Program-made: the position numbers and the translations under genes
Part shown: positions 47,906 to 58,559 of the stretch, in pieces
Position numbering within the stretch: position 1 is the first letter of the stretch
Layout of the letters: each line of letters opens with the position of its first letter
Notes under the pieces: model-generated
Told to the model about the DNA's origin: nothing
Seen by the model: the letters and a program-made list of their open reading frames with translations, nothing else
The model's database searches: none
Origin: Vibrio maerlii
GTDB taxonomy: Bacteria > Pseudomonadota > Gammaproteobacteria > Enterobacterales > Vibrionaceae
Assembly (NCBI RefSeq): GCF_003415655.1
Contig: NZ_QRHC01000003.1
Location: 300,336 to 364,335, forward strand
Length of the DNA stretch: 64,000 nt
Direction: 5' to 3'

Positions 47906-48499
47906 ATGCCTGATTCCGACTTTCATCAAGATGACCTCGACCTCTTCCAACAAATGATGGGAGATGTAAAGCCGATTACTCAAGATACTGCAGAGCATAA
48001 GAAGACCCACCAAGTTTCTGAGGCTCAATTAGCTAAACGTGAGGCTGCGATCACCCTTACCGAACAAGACGAAGAGTACTTGTCTATTGACCATGCACCG
48101 ATGTTGAAACCCGAAGGCATCATTGAATATAAAAAAGATGGTGTCCAAGAAGGTGTGTATCGCAAGCTACGCTTAGGCAAGTATCCAATACAGGCTAAAC
48201 TCGATCTTCATAGAAGAACGCTAAAGGATGCGCGAGAAGAAGTCGTTGCCTTCCTGCGTAAGGCGATGCGTATGGATATCCGCACGGTACTGATTGTTCA
48301 TGGCAAAGGTGAACGTTCTAATCCACCAGCCTTAATGAAAAGCTTTTTAGCAAGTTGGCTAATGCAAATTAAAGAAGTTCAGTGTGTGCATAGCGCTCAG
48401 CAATTTCATGGTGGTTCGGGCGCTGTCTACGTCATGCTAAGAAAAAGCCAAGATAAAAAACTAGAGACTCGTGAGAGGCATCAAAAGCGACTAGGTTAA
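47906..48499 (+). CDS. smrA: Smr-domain DNA endonuclease SmrA
   Basis: A 197-residue protein. The N-terminal DLDLFQQMMGDVKPI, then LRLGKYPIQAKLDLHRRTL, VLIVHGKGERS and HGGSGAVYVMLRK are the Smr (MutS2 C-terminal-like) domain signatures. The overall layout matches E. coli YdaL/SmrA (187 residues) better than SmrB. Smr domains nick DNA or cleave RNA. The precise role of SmrA is unclear. It is followed by rluF after 98 bases. Confidence 0.85.
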   Translation: MPDSDFHQDDLDLFQQMMGDVKPITQDTAEHKKTHQVSEAQLAKREAAITLTEQDEEYLSIDHAPMLKPEGIIEYKKDGVQEGVYRKLRLGKYPIQAKLDLHRRTLKDAREEVVAFLRKAMRMDIRTVLIVHGKGERSNPPALMKSFLASWLMQIKEVQCVHSAQQFHGGSGAVYVMLRKSQDKKLETRERHQKRLG

Positions 48500-48597
48500 T
48501 TCTGGCGGCAGTGCTAGAATCCACTCCCCAAAATATATGATGAATTGTTAACCAACAGTTCATCTTCTTAATTAACGTTGTGAAACGCGAGACGAAC

Positions 48598-49668
48598 ATG
48601 ACCCAACACAAATCAACCAAAGCTTCAAACCAAAATGGTGAAGGTAAACGCCTCAATAAGTTCATCAGTGAGACTGGCTTCTGCTCACGTCGAGAGGCAG
48701 ACAAGCTGATCGATGCAGGCCGTGTCACGATCAACGGCAAAGTACCAGAAATGGGCACTAAGGTGATGCTAGGTGACGATGTACAAGTTGATGGTAAACC
48801 ACTTAAAGCCAAAGAGCGTCCAATCTATATCGCTCTCAATAAGCCTACAGGCATTACTTGTACAACCGAGCGCGACATTCCGGGTAACATCGTTGATTTT
48901 ATCGGCCACAAGCAGCGTATCTTCCCTATTGGTCGTTTGGATAAACCTTCCGACGGCCTGATTTTCCTGACCAACGATGGCGATATCGTTAACAAAATTC
49001 TTCGTGCGGGCAATAACCACGAAAAAGAGTACGTGGTTCGTGTTGATAAGCCGATTACGGACGACTTCATTAAGAAAATGTCCAGTGGTGTTAACATTCT
49101 CGATACTGTGACGCTTCCTTGTAAAGTGACCAAAGAGACTAAGTTCTCTTTCCGTATTGTGTTAACTCAAGGCTTAAACCGCCAAATCCGCCGTATGTGT
49201 GAAGCATTAGGCTACGAAGTATTCAAACTTCGCCGTGTTCGAATTATGAATATCTCACTTGATGGCATCCCTAACGGCAAATGGCGTTACCTAAGTGATG
49301 CTGAAGTCGCTGAAATCTTGGCAATGTGTGAAGGTTCGAGTGGTACAGAGGAAGCCTCAAAAACAGGGGGGAATGGCCGTCGTATTCGTAAAGCAACTGA
49401 CGCCAAGTTATTTGATAGCCGTGAAGAGAATCAAGGTTCTAAAGCACGACGTAATCAAAGAGACCAAAAAGGCCGTACTTTTAAAGGGAATAACGCTGAC
49501 GAGTTTCGTCATGCACCAAACTCTAAGAAAGGGAAGTTCGGCAAACAAGAGCGCAGCTCAAATAACAAATCAAACTCAAACAAACGCGTTGAAAAACCTC
49601 TCCAAGAAAACAAGCCGGTGGGTAAACCTAAAGCACGTGTTGGCGGCACGTTAAGCCTGAAGAAGTAA
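48598..49668 (+). CDS. rluF: 23S rRNA pseudouridine(2604) synthase
   Basis: A 356-residue protein: N-terminal S4 RNA-binding domain ([20 protein letters not shown]), RsuA-type catalytic domain with [21 protein letters not shown] (Asp catalytic, quoted as [10 protein letters not shown]), [17 protein letters not shown], then an unusually long basic low-complexity tail of about 100 residues (residues 255-356, rich in K, R, N, S). E. coli RluF is 290 residues. The tail probably binds rRNA. ATG at 48598 is preferred over an upstream GTG at 48580 that lacks a ribosome site. Confidence 0.9.
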   Translation: MTQHKSTKASNQNGEGKRLNKFISETGFCSRREADKLIDAGRVTINGKVPEMGTKVMLGDDVQVDGKPLKAKERPIYIALNKPTGITCTTERDIPGNIVDFIGHKQRIFPIGRLDKPSDGLIFLTNDGDIVNKILRAGNNHEKEYVVRVDKPITDDFIKKMSSGVNILDTVTLPCKVTKETKFSFRIVLTQGLNRQIRRMCEALGYEVFKLRRVRIMNISLDGIPNGKWRYLSDAEVAEILAMCEGSSGTEEASKTGGNGRRIRKATDAKLFDSREENQGSKARRNQRDQKGRTFKGNNADEFRHAPNSKKGKFGKQERSSNNKSNSNKRVEKPLQENKPVGKPKARVGGTLSLKK

Positions 49669-49682
49669 TCCATAAATAAGTA

Positions 49683-49716
49683 CACCGAAGCTTACACCTA
49701 AATTCAAGCTTCGGTG
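49683..49716 (+). terminator. Intrinsic terminator of rluF
   Basis: 11-bp perfect stem CACCGAAGCTT / AAGCTTCGGTG with a 12-base loop, 14 bases past the rluF stop. The T-run is poor. Confidence 0.65.
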
Positions 49717-49807
49717 CCCTTCTCAACATTCATACCTAGAACAGATTACCTATCTTGCTCGTGGGCTCGCGGTAGGGGATGACAACATGAGTATATCAAT
49801 CCCAAAT

Positions 49808-50284
49808 CTAGTCGAGTGTGAGGGGAATAAACTGTGCTCGGGTCAACTTAGCCAAATCGCTCGGCGCAAGTTCAACATCCAATCCCCGCTTTCCAGCGCT
49901 GACATAAAATTTATCTAGTCCTTCAGCACTCTCATCAACAAACGTCGGTAGTAATTTCTTTTGCCCAAGTGGGCTGATACCACCAACGATGTAGCCACTC
50001 GTCTTCTGTGCAATGTCTGGGTTCGCCATCTCAGCTTTCTTACCCCTTGCTGCTTTTGCTGCAAGTTTGAGGTTCAATTTTTTATCAACGGGAATAATCG
50101 CCACAGCAAGGTTTCTCGGTTCGCCGTTAATACAAAACATCAATGTCTTAAAGACTAAAGACGGATCTAAGCCCAACACCTCTGCGGCTTCCATACCATA
50201 GCTTTCATGTTTAGGGTCATGATCGTACTGATGTAACACATGCGCCACTTTCTTCTTTTTTAGGGTATTGATTGCAGGGGTCAT
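49808..50284 (-). CDS. ybaK: Cys-tRNA(Pro) deacylase
   Basis: A 158-residue YbaK/ProX-family editing protein. The catalytic Lys is in LVFKTLMF near residue 46, and GGISPLGQKKLLPTF and the closing ELAPSDLAKLTRAQF are family hallmarks. It hydrolyses Cys-tRNA-Pro made in error by ProRS. It is a separate transcription unit between rluF (convergent) and nutA (same strand). Confidence 0.93.
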   Translation of the reverse strand: MTPAINTLKKKKVAHVLHQYDHDPKHESYGMEAAEVLGLDPSLVFKTLMFCINGEPRNLAVAIIPVDKKLNLKLAAKAARGKKAEMANPDIAQKTSGYIVGGISPLGQKKLLPTFVDESAEGLDKFYVSAGKRGLDVELAPSDLAKLTRAQFIPLTLD

Positions 50285-50304
50285 TCAGAAGCTCCAAAAA
50301 CTAA

Positions 50305-50330
50305 AAGAGGGTAGCCTACGCTACCCTCTT
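50305..50330 (-). terminator. Intrinsic terminator of nutA
   Basis: 11-bp perfect stem AAGAGGGTAGC / GCTACCCTCTT, 4-base loop, TTTTAG on the minus strand, 30 bases past the nutA stop. Confidence 0.85.
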
Positions 50331-50360
50331 CGATTTTACTTAACCAGTTAAAAATGAAAA

Positions 50361-52025
50361 CTAGTTCTTGTAAACCATCTCACCAGAAGGTGCAAAACGG
50401 TTTACATCTACAGGGCTGTTCGATTCTAGGAATTCTTTAAGAACTTCTGCGTCTACAAAACCAGTGTTTACGTGGCCTGGGTGGTTATTCACCTTAGGGT
50501 AACCATCACCACCAGCTGCGTTGTAGCTTGGGATTGTGAAACGGTAAGTTTCATCTAAACGTAGCTGTTTGCCACCGATAAATACGTTAGACACTTTATC
50601 GCCTTCAACAGTCATAGAGATACCTGCGAACTGCGCGTATGCACCAGAATCAACCGGCTTGGTAGCAACAACGTTTAGGTAATCCATCACTTCTGCACCC
50701 GTCATATCGGTGTAAGTCAGAATATTTGCAAATGGTTGAACCGTTAGAACGTCTTTGTATGTAACCTCACCCGCCTCGATAGAGTCACGAACACCGCCAG
50801 AGTTCATTACAGCGAAGTCTGCCTGTGCACGCTCCATGTGAGCAGTTGCAATCAGACGACCTAGGTTAGTTTGTTGGAAACGAACCACGTTACGATCACC
50901 TTCAAGCTTGCCGTTTGTTTCAGCAATCTTAACATTCAGCTGCTCTTGACCCGCTTCTTGGTACGGACGCAAGAATTCTAGTAGTTCAGAATCTTCTGCA
51001 ATTTCATCTTCAATGAGAACACGCTGGCTCTTACCATCAACCTTGATCTTCTTCTTAAGGTTCACAGGAATCAGGTCGTAGCTCACCATCTCTAGCTCAC
51101 CGTTAAGGAATTCGAAATCAGCACGGCCTACGTACTTACCCCACTCATATGCTTGAACAATATGAGTACCGTTTTGGATGTCAGGCTTACACTCGTCAGA
51201 AGGCTTGAAGTTCTTCTTAACAACGTTTGGCGCTTCCATACATACAGGCTCTTGAGAGTGACCACCTACGATCATGTCCAGAGAGCCTTCGTCTAGATAA
51301 CGAGCTAGTGCAACGTCACCCGGCGCATTCACACCACGGTTACCATCTTCGTAGTGACCCATGTGCGTCACAGCAAAGATTAGGTCTGGGTTCTCAGTTT
51401 TTTCTAGTTCAGCAATCAGCTTTTTCGCTTCTTCTTTTGGATCACGGAAGTCGATGCCACCAATGAACTCTGGGTTACCAATTTTTGCCGTGTCTTCTGT
51501 CGTCAGACCGATAACCGCAACTTTAATACCTTGTAGGTCAAACATCTCGTATGCTTGGAACATACGCTCGCCAGTCGCTTTGTCGTAGATGTTTGCAGAA
51601 AGCATTGGGAAGTTTGCCCACTCTTTTTGCTTCATCAGTACATCTAGTGGGTTATCAAACTCGTGGTTACCTAGTGCCATTGCATCGTAACCAATCTTGC
51701 TCATACCTTTAAAATCAGGTTCTGCATCTTGAAGGTCTGACTCTGGCACACCTGTGTTGATATCACCACCAGATAGAAGTAACGAGCTGCCACCTTCTGC
51801 AGCAATCTCAGCACGCAGCTCATCGATAAGCGTTTTACGTGCCGCCATGCCGTACTCGCCGTATTTGTTCTGCCAGAATCGGCCGTGGTGGTCATTGGTG
51901 TGAAGTACAGTCAGCTTATACGTTTTGTCCGCTTCCCATTCCTGCTCTGGTTGAGTCGCACAGCCAGCTAGTGAAGCAATGATTGCTGCACTCAACGTCG
52001 TTTTAAAAAGAAGGCCTTTTTTCAT
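50361..52025 (-). CDS. nutA: Lipoprotein 5'-nucleotidase (NutA/UshA family)
   Basis: A 554-residue lipoprotein with lipobox LAGC (about residue 22). The metallophosphoesterase domain has LHTNDHHGRFW, SGGDINTG, GNHEFDNP and VTHMGHYEDG. The C-terminal nucleotidase domain has NLGRLIATA, NSGGVRDS and the substrate-stacking SYNAAGGDGYP. The sequence tracks the chloride-dependent cell-surface 5'-nucleotidase of Vibrio parahaemolyticus. It lets the cell use extracellular nucleotides. AAAGG is 7 bases before the chosen ATG. A PurR-like box and a separate dyad lie upstream. Confidence 0.94.
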   Translation of the reverse strand: MKKGLLFKTTLSAAIIASLAGCATQPEQEWEADKTYKLTVLHTNDHHGRFWQNKYGEYGMAARKTLIDELRAEIAAEGGSSLLLSGGDINTGVPESDLQDAEPDFKGMSKIGYDAMALGNHEFDNPLDVLMKQKEWANFPMLSANIYDKATGERMFQAYEMFDLQGIKVAVIGLTTEDTAKIGNPEFIGGIDFRDPKEEAKKLIAELEKTENPDLIFAVTHMGHYEDGNRGVNAPGDVALARYLDEGSLDMIVGGHSQEPVCMEAPNVVKKNFKPSDECKPDIQNGTHIVQAYEWGKYVGRADFEFLNGELEMVSYDLIPVNLKKKIKVDGKSQRVLIEDEIAEDSELLEFLRPYQEAGQEQLNVKIAETNGKLEGDRNVVRFQQTNLGRLIATAHMERAQADFAVMNSGGVRDSIEAGEVTYKDVLTVQPFANILTYTDMTGAEVMDYLNVVATKPVDSGAYAQFAGISMTVEGDKVSNVFIGGKQLRLDETYRFTIPSYNAAGGDGYPKVNNHPGHVNTGFVDAEVLKEFLESNSPVDVNRFAPSGEMVYKN

Positions 52026-52138
52026 TATCATACCTTTGAATATTTGGGGGTAATCCACTGCAGATTTGATTCACATTAACAATGTAAACCAATGAGTCCA
52101 TATAACTTTGATTAAGTTTAAATTAACAGACTAAAGGT

Positions 52139-52163
52139 GACATTATGATTTCATCGTAATGTC
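52139..52163. promoter_or_regulatory. 25-bp dyad upstream of nutA
   Basis: GACATTA and TAATGTC flank GAT-TTC-ATC with a single mismatched pair, an almost complete 25-bp inverted repeat located 114 bases before the nutA ATG. It looks like an operator. The regulator is not recognised. Confidence 0.5.
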
Positions 52164-52238
52164 TATCAGATCACTAATTTCTCGACATAAAAGTGTAACA
52201 AAGACGATGCATAGCATGCGATAAGAACCTACCATTTT

Positions 52239-52254
52239 AAGCAAACGTTTTCGT
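52239..52254. promoter_or_regulatory. PurR-like operator upstream of nutA
   Basis: AAGCAAACGTTTTCGT matches the PurR consensus and differs from the glyA box by one base. CGTTTGC follows at 52256-52262, giving an extra inverted half-site. It lies 214 bases from the nutA start, between the kdsA terminator and nutA. Confidence 0.7.
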
Positions 52255-52267
52255 TCGTTTGCATAAA

Positions 52268-52294
52268 AAAACGCCAGCATTTCTGCTGGCGTTT
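52268..52294 (-). terminator. Intrinsic terminator of the hemA-to-kdsA cluster
   Basis: 9-bp stem ACGCCAGCA / TGCTGGCGT, extended by A-T pairs, 4-base loop, long T-run on the minus strand, 22 bases past the kdsA stop. Confidence 0.9.
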
Positions 52295-52315
52295 AAAAGT
52301 TATACAAGTGGCTAA

Positions 52316-53194
<879 letters not shown>

Positions 53195-53217
53195 TTAATC
53201 TTGATTGTGATTGTGAA

Positions 53218-54027
53218 TTAGTGAACAACCACAGCTGAATCTTCGCTCATCTTGCTTACTTGACCTTTAAGAAGCTCCGCTGCTGGGTCTTCAGGGCACT
53301 GCTCAATGAAGTATTCATAGTCAGATATCGCAATATTTGTACAGTCGAGCTGCTGATAAATAAAGCCGCGATCTCGGATCTCATAAGGATCATCTGGGAT
53401 AAAGTTTAGCGCTAAATCCGTACATTTTAATGCAAGCAGATACTTTTCTTCATTAAGCAGCGTCGACTTAAGCAAAGCCAACCAACGCCCAATAACCGTT
53501 GGGTTATCGGTAACTTCAAGGTGCTCTTCTTTCAACGTCACGAGAGGGCCATCTGAACCAATGAGCCATGCGCGTAGGGTATGCTCCGAAACGTATTCAC
53601 CATTAAATGGGTTAATATATTCAATCTCATCATCCCAGTTTGCACGCACAACAAACTGCGTTGGGAAAGCGATACCTTCAAGTGGCAGGCCAAGCTGACG
53701 CCCAAAATAAAGCAGTAGAGCCCCTAAGCTAACAGGGATGCCTTTACGAGATTCCAGTACCTTGTCGATAAACGCATTCTCTGAGCGGTAGTAAGCTGTG
53801 GTATCGCCCTTAAAGCCCCACTGATGATAGAAAATACGCAGAAACGATGCCAAACGCTGTTTATCATCACGCTCATGCACCAACTCAAGTTCTAGCTCAG
53901 CAAATAAACGAGCCATCTCTTGCTTCGCCCAATCAACCTGAGTGCTTTCATCAATCGCGTGGTTTAAGATCAATGCACCTTCAGCTAAAGGTAGGCTATC
54001 AAAGTCTTCATCAAACATATCAATCAT
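53218..54027 (-). CDS. sirB1: SirB1-family protein (transglutaminase-like/TPR)
   Basis: A 269-residue protein with the SirB1 N-terminal transglutaminase-like region (FIDKVLESRKGIPVSLGALLLY, split here; GIAFPTQFVVRA; YINPFNGE) and a C-terminal TPR-like tail (EEKYLLALKCTDLALNFIPDDPYEIRDRGFIY, in parts). The RKGIPVSL motif is the hallmark of the family. Biochemical function is not established. It follows sirB2 by 6 bases and precedes kdsA by 50 bases. Confidence 0.88.
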   Translation of the reverse strand: MIDMFDEDFDSLPLAEGALILNHAIDESTQVDWAKQEMARLFAELELELVHERDDKQRLASFLRIFYHQWGFKGDTTAYYRSENAFIDKVLESRKGIPVSLGALLLYFGRQLGLPLEGIAFPTQFVVRANWDDEIEYINPFNGEYVSEHTLRAWLIGSDGPLVTLKEEHLEVTDNPTVIGRWLALLKSTLLNEEKYLLALKCTDLALNFIPDDPYEIRDRGFIYQQLDCTNIAISDYEYFIEQCPEDPAAELLKGQVSKMSEDSAVVVH

Positions 54028-54033
54028 TGACGA

Positions 54034-54417
54034 TTACCCAAAAAGTGAACCCACTTTGCTGGTTGCAGTGTTCGCTGCCATCAATAACCAACCTAGTGAA
54101 CCCAAGAAACCAAAAATACGTGCCCAGTTATTACGAGCAATCTTCAGGGTATAAAAACCTAAAGCAATGTATGCCAACACACCGGTCAATTTCGTCGTCA
54201 TCCATGGTGCTGCATCAGTAAATGGCATGAAGCCCGTTACCATAATTAAACCGATACCCGTTAGAAACAAAACGGTATCTACGGCATGCGGAGCTACTTT
54301 AATGAATTTGTTCTCCAAAAGAGGAGATGAACGAAGAACAAAAATAAAACGAAGTGTAAAAAGCGCAACACTCAAAGCAATGAACAGAAAGTGTGAGTGT
54401 TTTAGTGTCATATACAT
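54034..54417 (-). CDS. sirB2: SirB2-family membrane protein
   Basis: A 127-residue protein with four hydrophobic segments and the early motif LKHSHFLFIALSVALFTLRF typical of SirB2. H and R residues inside the first helices are conserved in the family. Function unknown despite the name (invasion gene expression up-regulator). GGAG lies 9 bases before the ATG at 54417, so the upstream ATG at 54432, which contains that GGAG, is less likely. Confidence 0.87.
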   Translation of the reverse strand: MYMTLKHSHFLFIALSVALFTLRFIFVLRSSPLLENKFIKVAPHAVDTVLFLTGIGLIMVTGFMPFTDAAPWMTTKLTGVLAYIALGFYTLKIARNNWARIFGFLGSLGWLLMAANTATSKVGSLFG

Positions 54418-54460
54418 ATTGATTATCTCCATATCGCAAAGGTAACGAAATAAGCAGCGT

Positions 54461-55312
54461 TTAGCCGTTCCACTTGCCTAGAGTAACGCGGTCGTTACCT
54501 GCATAATCTTGTTGAGTTGCAACCATTGAATAGCCGAGAGATTCCAAAAACTCTCTAGTCACCTTTCCTTGGTCATAACCATGTTCAAACGCAATCCAGC
54601 CCCCAGTATTGAGGTAACTTCTTGCGTTTGTCGCAATCCAGCGAATATCTGCCATACCTTTGTCATCAGCAACCAATGCACTCTTCGGTTCAAATCGAAC
54701 ATCACCTTGATCTAAATGAGGGTCTTGCTCATCAATATAAGGCGGATTTGACACAATTAAATCAAAGCGTAAATCGCCTATCGGTTCGAACCAGCTACCC
54801 AGTACAAAGCGCGCATTACTTATTGAGAGGTTTTTCGAGTTTTCAGTTGCTAGCTGTTGTGCCTCTTCTCTCAGGTCGACACCAATCACCTCACGATTTG
54901 GCATCTCCGAGGCTAGTGCCAATGCAATCGCACCCGTTCCCGTCCCTAAGTCTAAAATTGGACCATTGGCATCGATGGTAAGATCAAGTGCAACCTCCAC
55001 CAAACGCTCAGTGTCAGGACGGGGAATGAGTGTCGAAGGCGACACCTTTAGCGGCAATGACCAAAATTCACGTTCACCGACAATATATGCCACTGGCTTG
55101 CCCGTTAAACGTTCACTAATAAGATCATTGATTGCCCCCTGCTCTTCCTCGCTTAGCACTTTATCAGGCCAGGTGAATAAAAAAGAACGAGGTTTGTTTA
55201 GGGCATGACAAAGCAACACCGCCGCATCAAGCGACGGTGATTCACTACCATTTGCAGTCAACTGCTCGGTAGCTTGCTTCAATAACTGTTCGACGGTCAC
55301 TGAAGATGACAT
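54461..55312 (-). CDS. prmC: Release factor glutamine N5-methyltransferase
   Basis: A 283-residue SAM methyltransferase. The SAM-binding LDLGTGTGAIALALASE is followed by the NPPY catalytic motif (DLIVSNPPYIDEQDP) that holds the glutamine amide. It methylates the GGQ glutamine of release factors, encoded by prfA 9 bases upstream. The frame begins with TTG immediately after the prfA stop. ATG at 55312 is chosen, but TTG at 55321 is possible. Confidence 0.95.
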   Translation of the reverse strand: MSSSVTVEQLLKQATEQLTANGSESPSLDAAVLLCHALNKPRSFLFTWPDKVLSEEEQGAINDLISERLTGKPVAYIVGEREFWSLPLKVSPSTLIPRPDTERLVEVALDLTIDANGPILDLGTGTGAIALALASEMPNREVIGVDLREEAQQLATENSKNLSISNARFVLGSWFEPIGDLRFDLIVSNPPYIDEQDPHLDQGDVRFEPKSALVADDKGMADIRWIATNARSYLNTGGWIAFEHGYDQGKVTREFLESLGYSMVATQQDYAGNDRVTLGKWNG

Positions 55313-55321
55313 ATCAGCCAA

Positions 55322-56410
55322 TTACTGGTTGTCTGCCAGAGCAGCAAGCTGATCAGCTTGGTGTTCTTGTAGAACTGGGTCGATAAGGCTTGCTAAGTCA
55401 CCTTCCATCACTTCATTCAGACGGTAAACCGTTAGGTTAATACGGTGATCCGACACACGGCCCTGTGGGTAGTTGTAAGTACGGATACGGTCACTTCGGT
55501 CACCAGAGCCTAGAAGGTTACGACGAGTATCAGATACCTCTGCAGCACGACGCTCTTCTTCAGCTTGAACGATACGCGCAGCAAGAACAGCCATCGCTTT
55601 TGCTTTGTTCTTATGCTGAGAACGCTCGTCCTGACACTCTACTACAGTACCTGTTGGTAAGTGAGTAATACGGATTGCAGAATCCGTGGTGTTAACGTGC
55701 TGACCACCCGCGCCCGATGCGCGGAACGTATCGATCTTAAGATCCGCAGCTTTGATTTCAGGTAGATCCGCTTCTGGGATTTCAGGCATAACGGCAACAG
55801 TACATGCAGATGTGTGAACACGGCCTTGAGATTCTGTTTCTGGCACACGCTGAACACGGTGACCACCCGACTCAAACTTCATTGTGCCATAAACAGCATC
55901 ACCAGAAATCTTAGCGATCATTTCTTTGTAACCGCCCTGCTCTGATTCGTTGCAGCTCATCACTTCAACGCGCCAGCCTTTTTTCTCAGCAAACTTCGAG
56001 TACATACGGAACATGTTCCCAGCGAAGATACCTGCTTCATCACCACCCGCACCTGCGCGAATTTCTAGGAAACAGTTGTGCTCATCGTTCGGATCTTTCG
56101 GTAGAAGAAGAATCTGCAGCTCGTCAGTGAGAGTCTCAATGGCTGCTTTCGCTTCTTTGATCTCTTCCTGCGCCATTTCTCGCATTTCTTCGTCGTCTTC
56201 GTTCGCCATCTCTTGAGCTGCTTCAAGATCTTCTTGCGCTTGCTGGTAAGATTGGAAACATTTCGTCACCTCTTCCAACTGAGAGTATTCTTTCGATAGT
56301 GCGCGGAACTTGTCTTGATCACCGATCACATCAGGATCACCAAGTAGATGTTGAACTTCTTCGTAACGTTCAACTAGCGTTTCTAGCTTAGTTAGAATCG
56401 AGGCTTTCAT
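55322..56410 (-). CDS. prfA: Peptide chain release factor 1
   Basis: A 362-residue RF1. The codon-recognition PxT tripeptide reads PET ([10 protein letters not shown]) rather than E. coli PAT. The GGQ loop is [16 protein letters not shown] near residue 235, and the basic C-terminal helices complete it. It terminates at UAA and UAG. It is located between hemA and prmC as usual. Confidence 0.97.
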   Translation of the reverse strand: MKASILTKLETLVERYEEVQHLLGDPDVIGDQDKFRALSKEYSQLEEVTKCFQSYQQAQEDLEAAQEMANEDDEEMREMAQEEIKEAKAAIETLTDELQILLLPKDPNDEHNCFLEIRAGAGGDEAGIFAGNMFRMYSKFAEKKGWRVEVMSCNESEQGGYKEMIAKISGDAVYGTMKFESGGHRVQRVPETESQGRVHTSACTVAVMPEIPEADLPEIKAADLKIDTFRASGAGGQHVNTTDSAIRITHLPTGTVVECQDERSQHKNKAKAMAVLAARIVQAEEERRAAEVSDTRRNLLGSGDRSDRIRTYNYPQGRVSDHRINLTVYRLNEVMEGDLASLIDPVLQEHQADQLAALADNQ

Positions 56411-56479
56411 TCTTTTCTTTCCGTATATAGGGGTTAGCGTAAAGTAGTCACACTGGAAACAGTAGCACGGTGTTCATGC

Positions 56480-57733
56480 CTACTTGTCTAACCCTAGACT
56501 TTCTCTAATCACCACCAGCTTTGCAGGTTCACCTTGCTCAGCAGCAGTTTGAAGGGCACGCGTTGGTGCATGAATCAGTTTATTTGTCAGTTTGTTACTA
56601 AGCTCTTTCAGAACTTTCTCAGGGTCAGTTCCAGCCGCCATTGACTGCAGTGCTTTATCTAACAAATCTTGGCGAATTTCATTTGCAGATTGGCGGTATT
56701 CTCGGATGCTATCCACAGCATAGAGCGAACGCATCCAAGCCATAAAGGCGGCACTTTCTTCACTCACAATAGCCTCAGCTTGAATCGCTTCGGCCTTACG
56801 CTGCTCAATATTCGAGCTAATGATAGATTGCAAGTCATCTACCGTGTATAGGTAAGCGTCATTCAACTCACCTACTTGCGCTTCTACATCGCGCGGGACA
56901 GCGATATCCACAAATAACATAGGCTGATGCTTACGTTCTTTCAGTGCAGTCTCAACCATACCTTTACCAATGATTGGTAATGGACTTGCCGTTGAACTAA
57001 TCACAATGTCCGCACGCGCTAAATGCTCTGGGATTTCATTAAGGCTGATAACCTCAGCATCAAACTCTCTAGCCAGACCTTCTGCACGCTCGCGAGTACG
57101 GTTAGCCACAATCATCTTGGTACAACCATTTGCGGAAAGATGCTTAGCCACGAGTTCAATAGTTTCACCTGCACCAACAAGCAACACAGTTGAGTCAGAT
57201 AACGATTCGAAGATGTGTTTTGCCAACGTACAAGCGGCATAAGCCACAGATACAGCGTTACCACCAATATCAGTCTCAGTACGTACACGCTTTGCAACCG
57301 AGAATGCTTTTTGGAACCACTTCTCCATTGCGCTATCGACCACGTGGTGCTCACGAGAGTCGGCATAAGCTTGCTTTACCTGACCAAGGATTTGTGGCTC
57401 ACCTAATACCAATGAGTCCAGACCACAAGCGACACGCATCAGGTGTTTGATAGCAGCTTGGTCTTCATGCAAATACAAGCTAGGCTTTAATTCTTCTGGA
57501 GGAACGTCATGAAATTCAGATAACCAACTGATCACACGGCTCTTATTGTCTGCTTTCACATCACAATAGATCTCAGTGCGATTACAGGTTGATAAGATAA
57601 CTCCACCGTTAACATAGCTGCTTGCTTCCAATTGCTGCAGAGCACCGGATAACTTATCCGGCGAAAAAGCGACTTTCTCGCGTAGTTCAACAGAAGCTGT
57701 ATTGTGATTAATACCAATAGCGAGCAATGACAT
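56480..57733 (-). CDS. hemA: Glutamyl-tRNA reductase
   Basis: A 417-residue enzyme that starts C5 tetrapyrrole synthesis by reducing Glu-tRNA. The catalytic Cys50 is in [16 protein letters not shown] binding in [17 protein letters not shown], and the long dimerisation helix is C-terminal. It is the first gene of the leftward cluster, divergent from lolB with a 160-base shared promoter region. The hemA/lolB divergence is conserved in gammaproteobacteria. Confidence 0.97.
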   Translation of the reverse strand: MSLLAIGINHNTASVELREKVAFSPDKLSGALQQLEASSYVNGGVILSTCNRTEIYCDVKADNKSRVISWLSEFHDVPPEELKPSLYLHEDQAAIKHLMRVACGLDSLVLGEPQILGQVKQAYADSREHHVVDSAMEKWFQKAFSVAKRVRTETDIGGNAVSVAYAACTLAKHIFESLSDSTVLLVGAGETIELVAKHLSANGCTKMIVANRTRERAEGLAREFDAEVISLNEIPEHLARADIVISSTASPLPIIGKGMVETALKERKHQPMLFVDIAVPRDVEAQVGELNDAYLYTVDDLQSIISSNIEQRKAEAIQAEAIVSEESAAFMAWMRSLYAVDSIREYRQSANEIRQDLLDKALQSMAAGTDPEKVLKELSNKLTNKLIHAPTRALQTAAEQGEPAKLVVIRESLGLDK

Positions 57734-57893
57734 GTCGTGAAAAATCTCTGACCTAAAGACAAAATAAGAGACGAATTTTACTTGATGGGGCTAACTAATG
57801 AAAGAGCAGCATAGATTTGTTTTGCTGACTATGTGCGGATAAGTGATATAGTCATGAGATATCAACGATTTTTTGGATAGGTTTTGACCAACA

Positions 57894-58559
57894 ATGACGT
57901 TATTTTCTTCTGATACCTCGCCACTATCATGGATTGTGCGCAAATTTCGTTTGCTGGTTGTGTTGAGCATCTCATTGTACCTGGTTGGTTGTGCGACGCC
58001 GCCAGAGTCAGAAACCAATGTCGACTGGCAACAACACCAAAGCCAGTTGCAAGAGATTACGCACTTCCGCGTCACCGGAAAACTCGGCTATAAAGACTCA
58101 GAGCAAAGCCAAAGTCTCAACTTTATTTGGCAGCATTCACCAGAAAAAAGTGAACTAAGATTGACCAATTTTTTGGGTCAAACCATGCTGAACCTAACAA
58201 CCGATGGCACTTCAACCAAGGTTGATACTTTTGGTGGTGATTCTTATACAGGCTCAAACCCGAGTCAGCTAATCTATCAATTAACGGGCATTATCATCCC
58301 ATACCAGCAAATGAACAGCTGGATTAAGGGCGTTCCGACATCAAACGACACATACACTCTAAATGAGCAATCGACACTTGCGAGCATAAGTAGCCCTATC
58401 ACCAATAAACCTTGGCTCCTGAGTTACCAGAGCTATATGGATGTCGCTAGCACAGCCAATGCTCAAGACGCTCAACTACCGATGCCCAAAAGCCTTCGTC
58501 TAACACGAGACGACCTTCTGATTAAACTCGCAATTACCAAATGGACCCTGAATCCGTGA
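57894..58559 (+). CDS. lolB: Outer-membrane lipoprotein receptor LolB
   Basis: A 221-residue lipoprotein with lipobox LVGC near residue 33, then [50 protein letters not shown] and a closing [18 protein letters not shown], the beta-barrel-like half-pipe that receives lipoproteins from LolA. It anchors lipoproteins in the outer membrane. Its TGA overlaps the ispE start (GTGA). Confidence 0.95.
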   Translation: MTLFSSDTSPLSWIVRKFRLLVVLSISLYLVGCATPPESETNVDWQQHQSQLQEITHFRVTGKLGYKDSEQSQSLNFIWQHSPEKSELRLTNFLGQTMLNLTTDGTSTKVDTFGGDSYTGSNPSQLIYQLTGIIIPYQQMNSWIKGVPTSNDTYTLNEQSTLASISSPITNKPWLLSYQSYMDVASTANAQDAQLPMPKSLRLTRDDLLIKLAITKWTLNP

